Assembly (NCBI RefSeq): GCF_001661915.1
Contig: NZ_LYWY01000003.1
Coordinates: 1-34,541 of the forward strand
Source: Croceicoccus pelagius
Lineage (GTDB): Bacteria > Pseudomonadota > Alphaproteobacteria > Sphingomonadales > Sphingomonadaceae
DNA: 34,541 bases
Direction: 5' to 3'
The position numbers and the translations under genes are program-made. Below the pieces are notes generated by a model. The model did not search any database and was not told where the DNA came from. It was given only the letters and a program-made list of their open reading frames with translations. Shown in pieces: positions 8,091-17,036 of the stretch (positions are counted from its first letter, which is position 1; each line of letters begins with the position of its first letter).

Positions 8091-8317
8091 TGAAGTGTGG
8101 GCTGGCTGTCCGGGCCGTCGAGCGAGCGCAGCGCCGCGAATACATCGTCAACGGAAGCCGGACCCAATTCGGGGGGCTGGCGCATCGCCGGCTGGTTTTC
8201 GACGGCATGCCGATCTGACTCCCAGGAAGCCAGAATGGCTCGCTTCACTTCGGGCTCAAGCGCTGGATGATGCGCCACATCGAATGGATGCAAATATCGT
8301 GCGAATGGTTGCGACAT
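8087..8317 (-). CDS. Small conserved-type protein co-transcribed with usg (76 aa)
   Basis: The start is the ATG at 8315-8317 (MSQPFARYLHPFDV), set by a strong ribosome-binding site GGAGGA about 8 bases upstream; a longer reading to 8500 lacks this support. The product has a recognisable EPEVKRAILASWESDRHAVE core and DDVFAALRSLD near the end. I recall similar short proteins near chaperone genes in alphaproteobacteria, but no function is known to me. It is divergent from groES and has a promoter-like sequence at 8378-8406. Confidence 0.75.
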   Translation of the reverse strand: MSQPFARYLHPFDVAHHPALEPEVKRAILASWESDRHAVENQPAMRQPPELGPASVDDVFAALRSLDGPDSQPTLQ

Positions 8318-8377
8318 AGGAAAATCCTCCTTTCTGCCTTGCCGCTGGTCACTCACTGCGGATTGCTCCGCTCGGCG

Positions 8378-8406
8378 TATTTTGTGAGTCGATTTCAGAC
8401 CGTCAA
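8378..8406 (-). promoter_or_regulatory. Candidate promoter for the small gene and usg
   Basis: On the minus strand a TTGACG -35 is followed by a 17-base spacer and AAAATA as -10. This gives a leader of about 50 bases before the start at 8317. It is a housekeeping-type match rather than a heat-shock one. Confidence 0.5.
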
Positions 8407-8480
8407 GACCCTGATAGGCCTCCGGAAAGCGCCCATTGGCAGTCGCAATCGGCGAGTGCCAAAAAATTTGATTTGGACCT

Positions 8481-8508
8481 CTTGAAGCCGTTTCCAGCAA
8501 AACTAGAT
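8481..8508 (+). promoter_or_regulatory. Candidate heat-shock (RpoH) promoter for groES-groEL
   Basis: CTTGAA at 8481-8486 is followed 16 bases later by CTAGAT, equivalent to CTTG-N18-CTAGAT. This approximates the alphaproteobacterial RpoH pattern CTTG-N17-CYTATNT. It lies about 70 bases upstream of groES. The -10 is imperfect, so the call is tentative. Confidence 0.45.
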
Positions 8509-8579
8509 CGCGAAATGCCTCCTGCCGATCATCCGGGGGAGGCGCTGTAAGTCATTTCGCTTTGTAATGGAGGTTATGC

Positions 8580-8894
8580 ATGCATTTCCGACCTTTGCAC
8601 GATCGCGTGCTGGTTCGCCGTATCGAGGCCGAAGAAAAGACGGCCGGCGGCATTATCATCCCTGACACCGCCAAGGAAAAGCCGATGGAAGGCGAAGTCG
8701 TCGCCGTTGGCCCGGGGGCGCGTGACGATGCCGGGAAGCTGGTGGAACTCGCCGTCAAGGCGGGCGACCGCATCCTGTTCGGCAAGTGGTCCGGCACCGA
8801 AGTGCGGATCGACGGCGAGGACCTGCTCATCATGAAGGAGAGCGACATCCTCGGTATCATCGAAACTGCCGCCGAGCTCAAAAAGGCGGCGTAA
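8580..8894 (+). CDS. groES: GroES, co-chaperonin Hsp10
   Basis: A 104-residue Hsp10 that caps the GroEL cage and regulates folding of client proteins in the cytosol. The sequence shows [18 protein letters not shown] at the start, the mobile loop [25 protein letters not shown], and the C-terminal [11 protein letters not shown] and [12 protein letters not shown]. The ATG at 8580 follows a GGAGG site closely. It is the first gene of the chaperonin operon, 52 bases before groEL. Confidence 0.97.
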   Translation: MHFRPLHDRVLVRRIEAEEKTAGGIIIPDTAKEKPMEGEVVAVGPGARDDAGKLVELAVKAGDRILFGKWSGTEVRIDGEDLLIMKESDILGIIETAAELKKAA

Positions 8895-8946
8895 GCAACC
8901 AACCCGATCTTCGGTTCAATCGAAAGAAGAGAAAGGAGCAGGCTAG

Positions 8947-10566
<1,620 letters not shown>

Positions 10567-10574
10567 CAGGGTGA

Positions 10575-10603
10575 GGAGAGCGCGGCATCAAGCTGCGCTC
10601 TCC
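10575..10603 (+). terminator. Stem-loop after groEL without T-run
   Basis: A perfect 9-bp stem GGAGAGCGC / GCGCTCTCC closes an 11-base loop, 9 bases after the groEL stop. No T tract follows, so it may stabilise the groESL mRNA 3' end or act as a weak terminator rather than a full one. Confidence 0.45.
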
Positions 10604-10721
10604 CAACCTCCACGCACGGCTGGCGGCAGTGTTGCCTAGCGTCTCCACACGCCCTCTTGAGAGGGGCAGTCTCCGAAAATGGCGTTGTCAGAAAATCGGT
10701 CGAATGAGAGAGGAGGAGATA

Positions 10722-10913
10722 ATGACCGACAGGTATCTGGACTATCTTTCACGCGAACATGCTCGGCTCGAGAACGAAATCCGGCTGGAAAGCAAACGAC
10801 CCAAGCCTGACGAAGTTCTGATTGCCCGCCTGAAGAAGCTCAAACTGGCGCTCAAGGACCAGATGCGAAGCTGGGCTTCCGATCACGCGAGCAGCGATCG
10901 GCTGACCGCGTAA
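10722..10913 (+). CDS. DUF465-family small coiled-coil protein (YdcH-like)
   Basis: A 63-residue protein beginning MTDRYLDYLSREHARLENEI, strongly helical and rich in Lys/Arg/Glu, with DEVLIARLKKLKLALKDQM in the second half. This is the DUF465/YdcH pattern: a short helical hairpin or coiled coil of unknown role. The start at 10722 is fixed by the strong AGGAGGAGAT site just upstream; an upstream frame reaching 10629 is not supported. The gene lies between groEL and hsp20 and is followed by a good terminator, so it closes the chaperonin transcript or has its own. Confidence 0.78.
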   Translation: MTDRYLDYLSREHARLENEIRLESKRPKPDEVLIARLKKLKLALKDQMRSWASDHASSDRLTA

Positions 10914-10951
10914 ACGGACTAGAACCAAACATATTCTCTCTTGGAAGAAGG

Positions 10952-10987
10952 CCAGGCGCACCTGTATCGGTGTGCCTGGTTTTCTCT
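10952..10987 (+). terminator. Rho-independent terminator after the DUF465 gene
   Basis: CCAGGCGCACC pairs with GGTGTGCCTGG (one G-U pair) around a TGTATC loop. It is followed by TTTTCTCTT. This separates the groESL/DUF465 unit from hsp20. Confidence 0.85.
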
Positions 10988-11029
10988 TGCAAGATACTGA
11001 AAACACGAAGATAAAAAATTTTATCCGGT

Positions 11030-11058
11030 CTTGAAATCAATTGCGCATTTCCTAATTT
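11030..11058 (+). promoter_or_regulatory. Heat-shock (RpoH) promoter of hsp20
   Basis: CTTG at 11030-11033, a 17-base spacer, then CCTAATTT at 11051-11058. This is very close to the alphaproteobacterial RpoH consensus CTTG-N17-CYTATNTT. Transcription would start near 11065, giving a leader of about 100 nt. Confidence 0.75.
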
Positions 11059-11064
11059 CGTTAA

Positions 11065-11164
11065 TACCGGATGCCATAATGGGTCCGGTTGGACATTAGG
11101 GCGTCAGCTCTTTCGTTCGCTGACGCTTCTCGTGCCCAGATTGCTCAACAAGGAGGATTTGGAA
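11065..11164 (+). ncRNA. Putative ROSE-type RNA thermometer in the hsp20 leader
   Basis: The leader folds into a chain of hairpins. GTCC-loop-GGAC lies at 11083-11094, a perfect 8-bp GCGTCAGC / GCTGACGC stem at 11101-11126, and a terminal hairpin at 11136-11162. In the last hairpin UUGCU (11141-11145) pairs with AGGAG (11151-11155) of the ribosome-binding site, including a G-G apposition at 11143/11153. CCAGA pairs with UUUGG below a two-base bulge. A UYGCU strand masking the Shine-Dalgarno through a G-G pair is the ROSE signature, a family known before small heat-shock genes in alphaproteobacteria. The fold was drawn by eye. Confidence 0.65.
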
Positions 11165-11641
11165 ATGAGAACTGCATTTGATTTGACCCCCTATCGCCGC
11201 TCGACGGTCGGCTTTGATCGGCTCTTTGATGCGCTCGAAAACAGCTTCCGTGCTGAGACGCAGGACAGCTACCCACCCTTCGACATCGTCCGAACCAGCG
11301 AGGACAGCTACCGGATCACTCTGGCGGTGGCCGGCTTCCGTCCGGACGAAATAGACATCACCGCACAGCAGAACCAGCTCGTCATCTCCGGTCAGAAAGA
11401 CGAGAAAGACGAAGACGGTGTGAATTTCTTGCATCGCGGTATCGCTGCGCGCGCGTTCGAGCGCCGGTTCCAGCTGGCCGACTATGTCGAAGTGCGCGAT
11501 GCGGACTATGAGCACGGCATGTTGACGATTTCGCTCCAGCGGATCGTCCCGGAATCGCTCAAGCCACGCAAGATCGCCATCGGAAGCAGCAAGCATGGCA
11601 ATGACGACACGCCGCAGCTGACTGAAGACAAGGCGGCCTGA
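11165..11641 (+). CDS. Hsp20/IbpA-type small heat-shock protein
   Basis: A 158-residue ATP-independent holdase that binds unfolding proteins under heat stress. The N-terminus (MRTAFDLTPYRRSTVGFDRLFDALE) and the alpha-crystallin domain (about 35-130: PPFDIVRTSEDSYRITLAVAGF, LVISGQKDEK, FLHRGIAARAFERRFQLADYVEV) match class A IbpA-like proteins. The start follows the AAGGAGGA site by eight bases; an in-frame ATG at 11132 lies within the leader hairpins. It has its own RpoH promoter and a likely RNA thermometer, so control is both transcriptional and translational. Confidence 0.93.
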   Translation: MRTAFDLTPYRRSTVGFDRLFDALENSFRAETQDSYPPFDIVRTSEDSYRITLAVAGFRPDEIDITAQQNQLVISGQKDEKDEDGVNFLHRGIAARAFERRFQLADYVEVRDADYEHGMLTISLQRIVPESLKPRKIAIGSSKHGNDDTPQLTEDKAA

Positions 11642-11659
11642 GCCTCATGGCCGCTGAGA

Positions 11660-11687
11660 GGGCCGGTCTCACCAATGGGACCGGCCC
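11660..11687. terminator. Inverted repeat between convergent hsp20 and htrA-like genes
   Basis: GGGCCGGTC pairs perfectly with GACCGGCCC around a 10-base loop, in the 57-base gap between the two stop codons. There is no long T-run, but the position suits a shared bidirectional terminator. Confidence 0.6.
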
Positions 11688-11698
11688 ATCTTGGTAAA

Positions 11699-12832
11699 TT
11701 AGATTCCCGGTTCGAGTTTAAGCCTGACCATGCGCTCTTCGCCGCCGCGCATCAGCGTGAGTTCGACGATTTGTCCGACGCGAAAGTCGTCAAGTCGGGC
11801 GAGCAGATCGCCCACTCTGGACACAGGTTTGCCATTCAGAGCGGTAACGATGTCCCCAGGAGCTACGCCGCCCCTAGTGCGCTGCGCTGCAATCAGACCG
11901 GCGCGATCCGCTGAGGACCCGGGATCGACCCGCAGTACGAAAACACCTTCGATCCCCGAAGCACGTTTGAGCCGGTCGTTGATATCGTCATCGCTTTCAA
12001 GGCCAAGGCTGGGTCGCGTATAGCGCCCCTCAGAAATCAGTTGCGGCACAACCCGCATGACCGTGTCGACCGGTACGGCAAAACCGATGCCTGCCGATGC
12101 CCCCGAGGGACTGTAGATTGCGGTATTGATCCCGATCAGTCTGCCCGCTGAATCGAGCAGCGGACCGCCCGAATTGCCTGGGTTGATGGCCGCATCGGTC
12201 TGGATCAGGTTGCGAATGTCGGGGCCGTTCTCATTAGGCAGCGAGCGATCCAGTGCCGAGACGATCCCTTTAGTCAGGGTCCAGTCTAGGCCGAACGGGT
12301 TTCCAATCGCGAAGACATTCTGCCCGACTTGCAGATCATTGCTCGTTCCTATGGGGACCCGAGCGGGCGCTGTGAAACCTGCACCGCCGATCTTCAAAAC
12401 AGCAAGGTCGTGCTGTGGGCTCGTACCCACCAGTGTGGCGGAAAACTGGCGACCGTCAGCAAGCTGTATTTGCGCTTCTGATGCACCCTCGATGACATGA
12501 TAATTAGTAAGGATATGACCTGCCTCATCCCATACGAGGCCCGAACCCGACCCGCGCGGGACGCTATAGACATTACGTGTCCAGAAATCGGCAACTCGCT
12601 GCCGTGTCGATATGAAGACGACGGACTCTCGGGCATTGCGGAACAGGTCGATATTGGCGCGTTCATCTGCAGCTAGATCTCCACGCGGAGTGACCATCCG
12701 TGGCTCGGCCACCGGAGCCGACTGGTTGAAGAGTAACGACACTGTTGCAGCTAAGAGGAGCCCATTCATTATGATCAAAACCACTATCCATGGACGCGAA
12801 TTTGGCGTTGCCTTCGTCAACGATCTTCTCAT
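11699..12832 (-). CDS. HtrA/DegS-like membrane-anchored serine protease with one PDZ domain
   Basis: A 377-residue S1C protease for envelope protein quality control. Residues about 14-35 (WIVVLIIMNGLLLAATVSLLF) form an N-terminal anchor with no obvious signal cleavage site. The catalytic triad is visible as His112 (NYHVIEG), Asp142 (HDLAVLKI) and Ser221 (INPGNSGGPLL). A single PDZ domain follows (about 280-375: PSLGLESDDD, GVFVLRVDPGSSADRAGL, GDIVTALNGKPV). One PDZ and an anchor resemble DegS more than DegP. The start is the ATG at 12830-12832; a TTG nine codons upstream is possible. It is convergent with hsp20. Confidence 0.9.
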   Translation of the reverse strand: MRRSLTKATPNSRPWIVVLIIMNGLLLAATVSLLFNQSAPVAEPRMVTPRGDLAADERANIDLFRNARESVVFISTRQRVADFWTRNVYSVPRGSGSGLVWDEAGHILTNYHVIEGASEAQIQLADGRQFSATLVGTSPQHDLAVLKIGGAGFTAPARVPIGTSNDLQVGQNVFAIGNPFGLDWTLTKGIVSALDRSLPNENGPDIRNLIQTDAAINPGNSGGPLLDSAGRLIGINTAIYSPSGASAGIGFAVPVDTVMRVVPQLISEGRYTRPSLGLESDDDINDRLKRASGIEGVFVLRVDPGSSADRAGLIAAQRTRGGVAPGDIVTALNGKPVSRVGDLLARLDDFRVGQIVELTLMRGGEERMVRLKLEPGI

Positions 12833-13457
12833 CACAGATAAATAGCGCTGGTTATGCAAGGATCAACGGAACGCCGCTTCATTCTTCGATCGACAGCGGT
12901 ATCGACAAATTTCAATCCATGATCGGACATTGGGGAAGCCTATAACCAAGGCTAGGCTGCCAGTCCGCTTTCAGGTTGCTCTAAGAGGGCCCGAACGTCC
13001 GCAATGGGGCGCAAAGCGGATATCAGCAGGGCAGGGGAACGGAAATTCTCCAATGATTGGAGTGCCCATTATTGTCCGGTTTAGGTGCAACAGTTGTCAT
13101 GAATATAGGCACCGGCCCGCGGTTCACTTAAACTCGCGTCGATTGATCCAGCCTGGCACCGGGCACGCTGGCAAGTTCGGACTTTTCGCGGGTGATGTCC
13201 GGCTCTTCTCCATGCGATTGAGAACTGGTAGAGAAATATTCGTCCGCTGCCAACGACACGGCCCTGGGCAACAGCCCGTCCATGCCCATCATCCCATCGA
13301 ACATGATCGAGTGGGGCTCTACCCCGTAGAAGCATAGTGACAAGGGGCGCACATGTCTGCAGCAGCAGAGCGGAATGTCGTATTTGCTAAGGACGATGTG
13401 AAATGACCGGATGGCCACGTGGCCTTCAGCTACTCGATTAAGGCCAGAGAGAGGCGG
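12833..13457. other. Gene-poor interval with a dispersed repeat and one doubtful short ORF
   Basis: About 625 bases lacking a convincing gene. A repeat-like segment sits at 12963-13020 (see separate entry). On the minus strand an ATG at 13302-13304 opens a 58-residue frame to 13128 (start MFDGMMGMDGLLPRAV), but it has no clear ribosome-binding site or recognisable motif. Promoter elements for the htrA-like gene probably lie near 12840-12900; none is clear enough to mark. Confidence 0.4.
12963..13020. repeat. Degenerate dispersed intergenic repeat, copy 2
   Basis: GTCCGCTTTC (12963-12972) and GGGGCGCAAAGCGGA (13006-13020) form outer arms that are inverse complements over TCCGCTTT/AAAGCGGA, with about 40 bases between. 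The inner block GGGGCGCAAAGC recurs exactly at 26926-26937. Confidence 0.4.
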
Positions 13458-14765
13458 CTATGCGGCGGTTTCGCTTTTTGCTTGCATCGAAGCCATTGCC
13501 GAAGCCAGCAGGAGGATGCGCGACGGCTCTACTTCTCCCGTCAACGCATAGGCGAACGGCCCGGTTTCCCAATAGGCGAGATTGCGATTTTCCCGGCTTT
13601 CGGTGAGCGGCACGGCTTCTGCCGGTGTTTCGGCCCGACGCGCGTAAAGCACCACCCGTTCAAGTCGGTCGGTATGAAGCACCAGCGCGACAGAGTTGCC
13701 TCCGTTCGATGGGAAGACCTGAACGTCATTCACGCGCCAGGTTTTTGGGATGCCCGGCAAGACTATGCCGGTCGATCGCGCGATTTCCGATCGATCGAGA
13801 ACATCCGTCTCGACTTGGGATCGCATCGCCTGGCGCACGAGACTGGTCGAATAGGATGCATTCGCGTCGTCCACAAAATTGGCCGCATGGGCAGGTCGCG
13901 TCAGGTCCCCGGCAAGATCATGCGCTACCCATCCCGATGCCAGCAATGCCAGCACCGCCGCCGCCTTTCGCCAGCCGGACGAAGTTTTCCGGTGTGACCT
14001 TTCGCAGAAAGCCAAGACATTGCCCGCGCCCTTCCTGCGCCCCAGCAGCGTTCCCTTGCTGCCCCCCGGCAGCCGTTCGAAAGCGATATCCGGCCAACGG
14101 GCCTGCCATCGCCGCGCAACCACGCGCTCCCCGGGGCGCGCGGCATCGTCGAGCAAGATCACTCCGCCGGGGGAAAGCCGATTGAACAGGCTTTCTGCGG
14201 CACCGCGAACGAACGGGTGAACCGCCCATGGCGGACCATCGATGATCAGAAGATCTATCGCATGGGGAACGTCTGCAAGTTCATACCAGGTGCCGGGCCA
14301 GTCGCCAATTCGGGTGCGGAGCGGCGCGTGCCGGATATGGGCCCGTATCCCGAAATCCTGAAGCCATTCGTTGGTGGCGGATACGAACTGGGCATGCTGG
14401 TCGAAACTGTGCAGCTGGCCGCCGCCGTTCATCTGGAGCGCTCTTGCACAGACGAGCGTCGATGCGCCTGCGCCCAGTTCGACAACGGTCATGGGGCGCT
14501 GCGCTTCGATCGTATCGACGATCCGGTGCAGGAAAGTCGTGTCTGCCTTCCAGCTTCCCAAGTTCGGCAGGGCATCGTCCGGCAGGTCCAAGCGGCTTAG
14601 CAGTCGCCGCTTGCTCGCCTTCGAACCGCCCCAAAGGCTATAGAGCAGCCAAGGCCATCCGATCGCACCGTATAACAGGCGATAGGCGCTGTCCGACCAG
14701 CCGGCTTCGTAAGCCTGGCTTTCGTCGTTCAGCGCGCGAAGCGCCGTGGTTTCCCTTGATGTCAT
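13458..14765 (-). CDS. Class I methyltransferase fused to a membrane anchor and anti-sigma-like C-terminal domain
   Basis: A 435-residue protein with two unrelated parts. Residues about 75-245 are a Rossmann methyltransferase: TVVELGAGASTLVCAR (94-109) is the SAM-binding motif I, then LHSFDQH, DLLIIDGPPW (161-170) and GGVILLDD (200-207). A transmembrane helix follows at about 268-284 (AAAVLALLASGWVAH). Residues 285-435 resemble the periplasmic domain of RsiW/ChrR-type anti-sigma factors: FVDDANASYSTS, STGIVLPGIPKTWRVNDVQVF, LVLHTDRLERVVLYARR and NLAYWETGPFAYALTGEV. No sigma factor gene is adjacent. The start is the ATG at 14763-14765 with GGAG upstream. It may be a genuine fusion or a product of deletion; no frame break is visible. 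Confidence 0.7.
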   Translation of the reverse strand: MTSRETTALRALNDESQAYEAGWSDSAYRLLYGAIGWPWLLYSLWGGSKASKRRLLSRLDLPDDALPNLGSWKADTTFLHRIVDTIEAQRPMTVVELGAGASTLVCARALQMNGGGQLHSFDQHAQFVSATNEWLQDFGIRAHIRHAPLRTRIGDWPGTWYELADVPHAIDLLIIDGPPWAVHPFVRGAAESLFNRLSPGGVILLDDAARPGERVVARRWQARWPDIAFERLPGGSKGTLLGRRKGAGNVLAFCERSHRKTSSGWRKAAAVLALLASGWVAHDLAGDLTRPAHAANFVDDANASYSTSLVRQAMRSQVETDVLDRSEIARSTGIVLPGIPKTWRVNDVQVFPSNGGNSVALVLHTDRLERVVLYARRAETPAEAVPLTESRENRNLAYWETGPFAYALTGEVEPSRILLLASAMASMQAKSETAA

Positions 14766-14840
14766 ACCGGTAACACTCCGCAAGCGTCAGCATCACGGTC
14801 AGGGCCGATTGATGACCCCGATCGCGCCGAGCGACAATGG

Positions 14841-15125
14841 TTATTCATAGGATGCGATCGCGATCAGCACGTCCAGCCCGATCAGACCCACGACGAACAC
14901 GCACAAGTACCTTGCGAACCAGAGCGTTTGCGTGCGCGACATGCCCCGCCAGTTAAAGGCCAGAGCGATCCAGCAGGCAATCGCTGTCGCGATCGTGATG
15001 ACGAGCAGGAGCGGCGAGGACTCAAAGGCCAGCGCCGCGACGATGCCGACGATGATGCTGAGGCCGTAGATCGCCAATGCGATCGCCGCCTGCCAGATCG
15101 CCAGATGAAGTCTTTCAGAGTTCAT
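14841..15125 (-). CDS. Small integral membrane protein, three segments (94 aa)
   Basis: The start is taken at MNSERLHLAIWQAAIALAIY (ATG at 15123-15125). The chain holds about three hydrophobic helices: residues about 8-33, about 38-58 (LLLVITIATAIACWIALAF) and about 72-90. No catalytic motif is visible and no family is recognised. It lies between the chimeric gene and the next small membrane gene on the same strand, with gaps of under 80 bases, so the three may be co-transcribed. Confidence 0.6.
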   Translation of the reverse strand: MNSERLHLAIWQAAIALAIYGLSIIVGIVAALAFESSPLLLVITIATAIACWIALAFNWRGMSRTQTLWFARYLCVFVVGLIGLDVLIAIASYE

Positions 15126-15152
15126 GCCGCTTCGGCGCAAGGTTTTGCCCCC

Positions 15153-15470
15153 TCACTCCGGAATGGATCCGCCTTCGTCCAGAAGGCGTCTCCTGTGCTT
15201 TCGCCTGAAATGGCTGGGGCGGCGCAGGCCCATGTCGGAAAGCTCGCCGAAACGCGGCCAGCGCCGCTTGATGCGGACATAGGTTCGCTTCGCGACCTTG
15301 ATATGCCGCAGCGAAAGTCCCACGCCCGCCGCCAGTACGAATACGCCGCCGGGGCCGGGCAACAGCCCGGCGATTGGCGAGATGACGATGAGCGCAGGGC
15401 CGAGAACGACAAGGTGCAGGCGCGCTCGACCGTTTCGCCGGGGCGATGCTTGTCCGCGCGTGTCATTCAT
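15153..15470 (-). CDS. PGPGG-motif small membrane protein with basic tail (105 aa)
   Basis: A 105-residue protein with a hydrophobic hairpin at about 19-55 (LHLVVLGPALIVISPIAGLL, PGPGGVFVLAAGVGL). It is followed by a strongly basic cytoplasmic tail (AKRTYVRIKRRWPRFGEL, GLRRPSHFRRKHRRR). A PGPGG turn between two helices with an RWP-rich tail recurs in sphingomonad hypothetical proteins as I recall them; the role is unknown. The ATG at 15468-15470 overlaps no neighbour. It is divergent from terC. Confidence 0.6.
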   Translation of the reverse strand: MNDTRGQASPRRNGRARLHLVVLGPALIVISPIAGLLPGPGGVFVLAAGVGLSLRHIKVAKRTYVRIKRRWPRFGELSDMGLRRPSHFRRKHRRRLLDEGGSIPE

Positions 15471-15815
15471 ACTCGCCGGAACCGAAACGATGCGGTGCGA
15501 CCATAATGTGCAATTGTCCGGGGCTAACCGTGCTTGCGGCCGCCCTCGCGTCTTCGGACCACCCGAAGTTCACGCAGTCGCATGTTGCAGAACTCGATTC
15601 CGTGCAATGCGAAACAGCGTGGGCTGCGGCTGGATCGCATCTTTTTGCGGCAGGATGCTTCGGCCGATCTTGAATCGCCCGTGTTCGCCAACCGACGCCA
15701 GCAAACCAGACGCATCGCGAAAAGCTTGCAAACCGCGATATTCCAATACAATTATCCGAAATCCGCTGGCGGCATCCGCATTGCCGCTCTTTCACACAGA
15801 GACTAGGTGCACCCA
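15471..15815. other. Intergenic region before terC, no supported gene
   Basis: About 345 bases. Short frames exist on both strands but none shows family motifs or a ribosome-binding site. TerC genes sometimes follow a manganese (yybP-ykoY) riboswitch; I looked for its paired-loop core here and could not identify it. Confidence 0.4.
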
Positions 15816-16610
15816 ATGGATCTGCTGGCCCTGTTGACGGACCCTGCCGCATGGCTGGCGCTGTTGACGCTCATCGCGCTCGAAGTCGTGCTTGGGGTCG
15901 ACAACCTTATCTTCATTGCCATTCTCTCGAACAAGTTGCCGGTGGAGCAGCAGAGCCGCGCCCGGCGCATCGGCCTGTCGCTGGCGCTTGTCATGCGTAT
16001 CGGGTTGCTGATGCTGATCGGGTGGATCGTCACCTTGCAGACCCCGCTTTTCGACCTCGGCATCAGCGGCGCACCGAACAAGTATGGCGAATCCACGTTC
16101 GAAACCGCTTTTTCGGGCCGCGACCTGATCCTGCTTGCCGGCGGTCTGTTCCTCTTGTGGAAGGCCACCAAGGAAATCCACCACTCGATGGAACCGGCCG
16201 ACAATTCGGGCGACCTGCTGGACAAGACGCCAGGTGTCGGGGACGCGGTAAAGGCCAGTTTCGCAGCGGTCATCGCGCAGATCATCGCCATCGATCTGGT
16301 CTTCTCGGTGGATTCGATTCTGACCGCGGTGGGCATGACGGACGAGATCCCGATCATGGTCGCTGCCGTCGTCATCACCGTTTGCGTGATGATGGTCGCG
16401 GCCGACCCGCTTGCTCGATTCATAGAAAAGAACCCCACGCTGGTGATGCTCGCGCTCGCATTCCTCGTCATGATCGGCCTCGTCCTGATCGCTGATGGCT
16501 TCGGCTTCCATGTGCCGAAGGGTTATATCTATGCGGCGATGGGATTTTCGGTTGGTGTCGAGATGCTGAACATGGTCCAGCGCAACCGGCGTTTGAAGAA
16601 AGCCACCTGA
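15816..16610 (+). CDS. TerC-family integral membrane protein (metal-ion export/metalation type)
   Basis: A 264-residue protein with about seven to eight membrane segments. The family signatures are present: [19 protein letters not shown] near residues 22-40 and [17 protein letters not shown] near 153-170. Both carry the conserved acidic residues (E-x5-DN and D-x4-DS) thought to bind metal, and [15 protein letters not shown] follows. TerC/Alx/MeeF proteins export manganese to metalate secreted enzymes or relieve metal stress; which applies here is inferred. The ATG at 15816 is preferred to a GTG nine bases upstream. There is no CBS or CorC domain, so this is the short form. Confidence 0.88.
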   Translation: MDLLALLTDPAAWLALLTLIALEVVLGVDNLIFIAILSNKLPVEQQSRARRIGLSLALVMRIGLLMLIGWIVTLQTPLFDLGISGAPNKYGESTFETAFSGRDLILLAGGLFLLWKATKEIHHSMEPADNSGDLLDKTPGVGDAVKASFAAVIAQIIAIDLVFSVDSILTAVGMTDEIPIMVAAVVITVCVMMVAADPLARFIEKNPTLVMLALAFLVMIGLVLIADGFGFHVPKGYIYAAMGFSVGVEMLNMVQRNRRLKKAT

Positions 16611-17036
16611 GGGTCGAACCTCAACGTTCGATTCGGTGACAGACAGGGCCGGGCGAAGAAGCTCGCTACCTGACGGGGGCTCTCGGCCAAACGGTTGATC
16701 CGGCGGGACAATCGCCGATTGTGGCCGGATGGCCATGCCCGGATATTCACTGCCAGCGTGAATGCACCAATGGCGATTCCCTCGGTTGGGCGCAATTTTC
16801 CATCGTGTCGTCGGTGCCGGAAACAAACCGGCTGGTGGCGGTTCGCGCACCGGAATATTTCACGCCGATGGCACGTGCCCGGGCGAAATACGGGCGGCGG
16901 CTTGGTTGTTGATCCAAGGCGAAAACTCACGTGTCATTATCCATTTGCGAGCTGCACGATTTCTCTCTCCGCGACCTGCGACGGTTGACGGGAAACCGGC
17001 ACGCCCGGCGGCTTCGCATTCCTCGAAAGAACGGCC
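16611..17036. other. Intergenic region with a possible gene remnant
   Basis: About 425 bases between terC and the broken permease. One plus-strand frame (about 16650-16912) encodes CTNGDSLGWAQFSIVSS, VPETNRLVAVRAPEYFTPM and ends RRLGC. It looks coding in base composition but lacks a good start codon and a recognised family; it could be a remnant. Nothing else is seen. Confidence 0.3.

Noticed and set aside
13128-13304. 58-codon minus-strand ORF
   Set aside because: No ribosome-binding site, no motif and no coding-like composition; mentioned only within the interval entry.
15480-15815. Possible manganese riboswitch before terC
   Set aside because: TerC genes often follow a yybP-ykoY element, but I could not see its conserved loop pair here.
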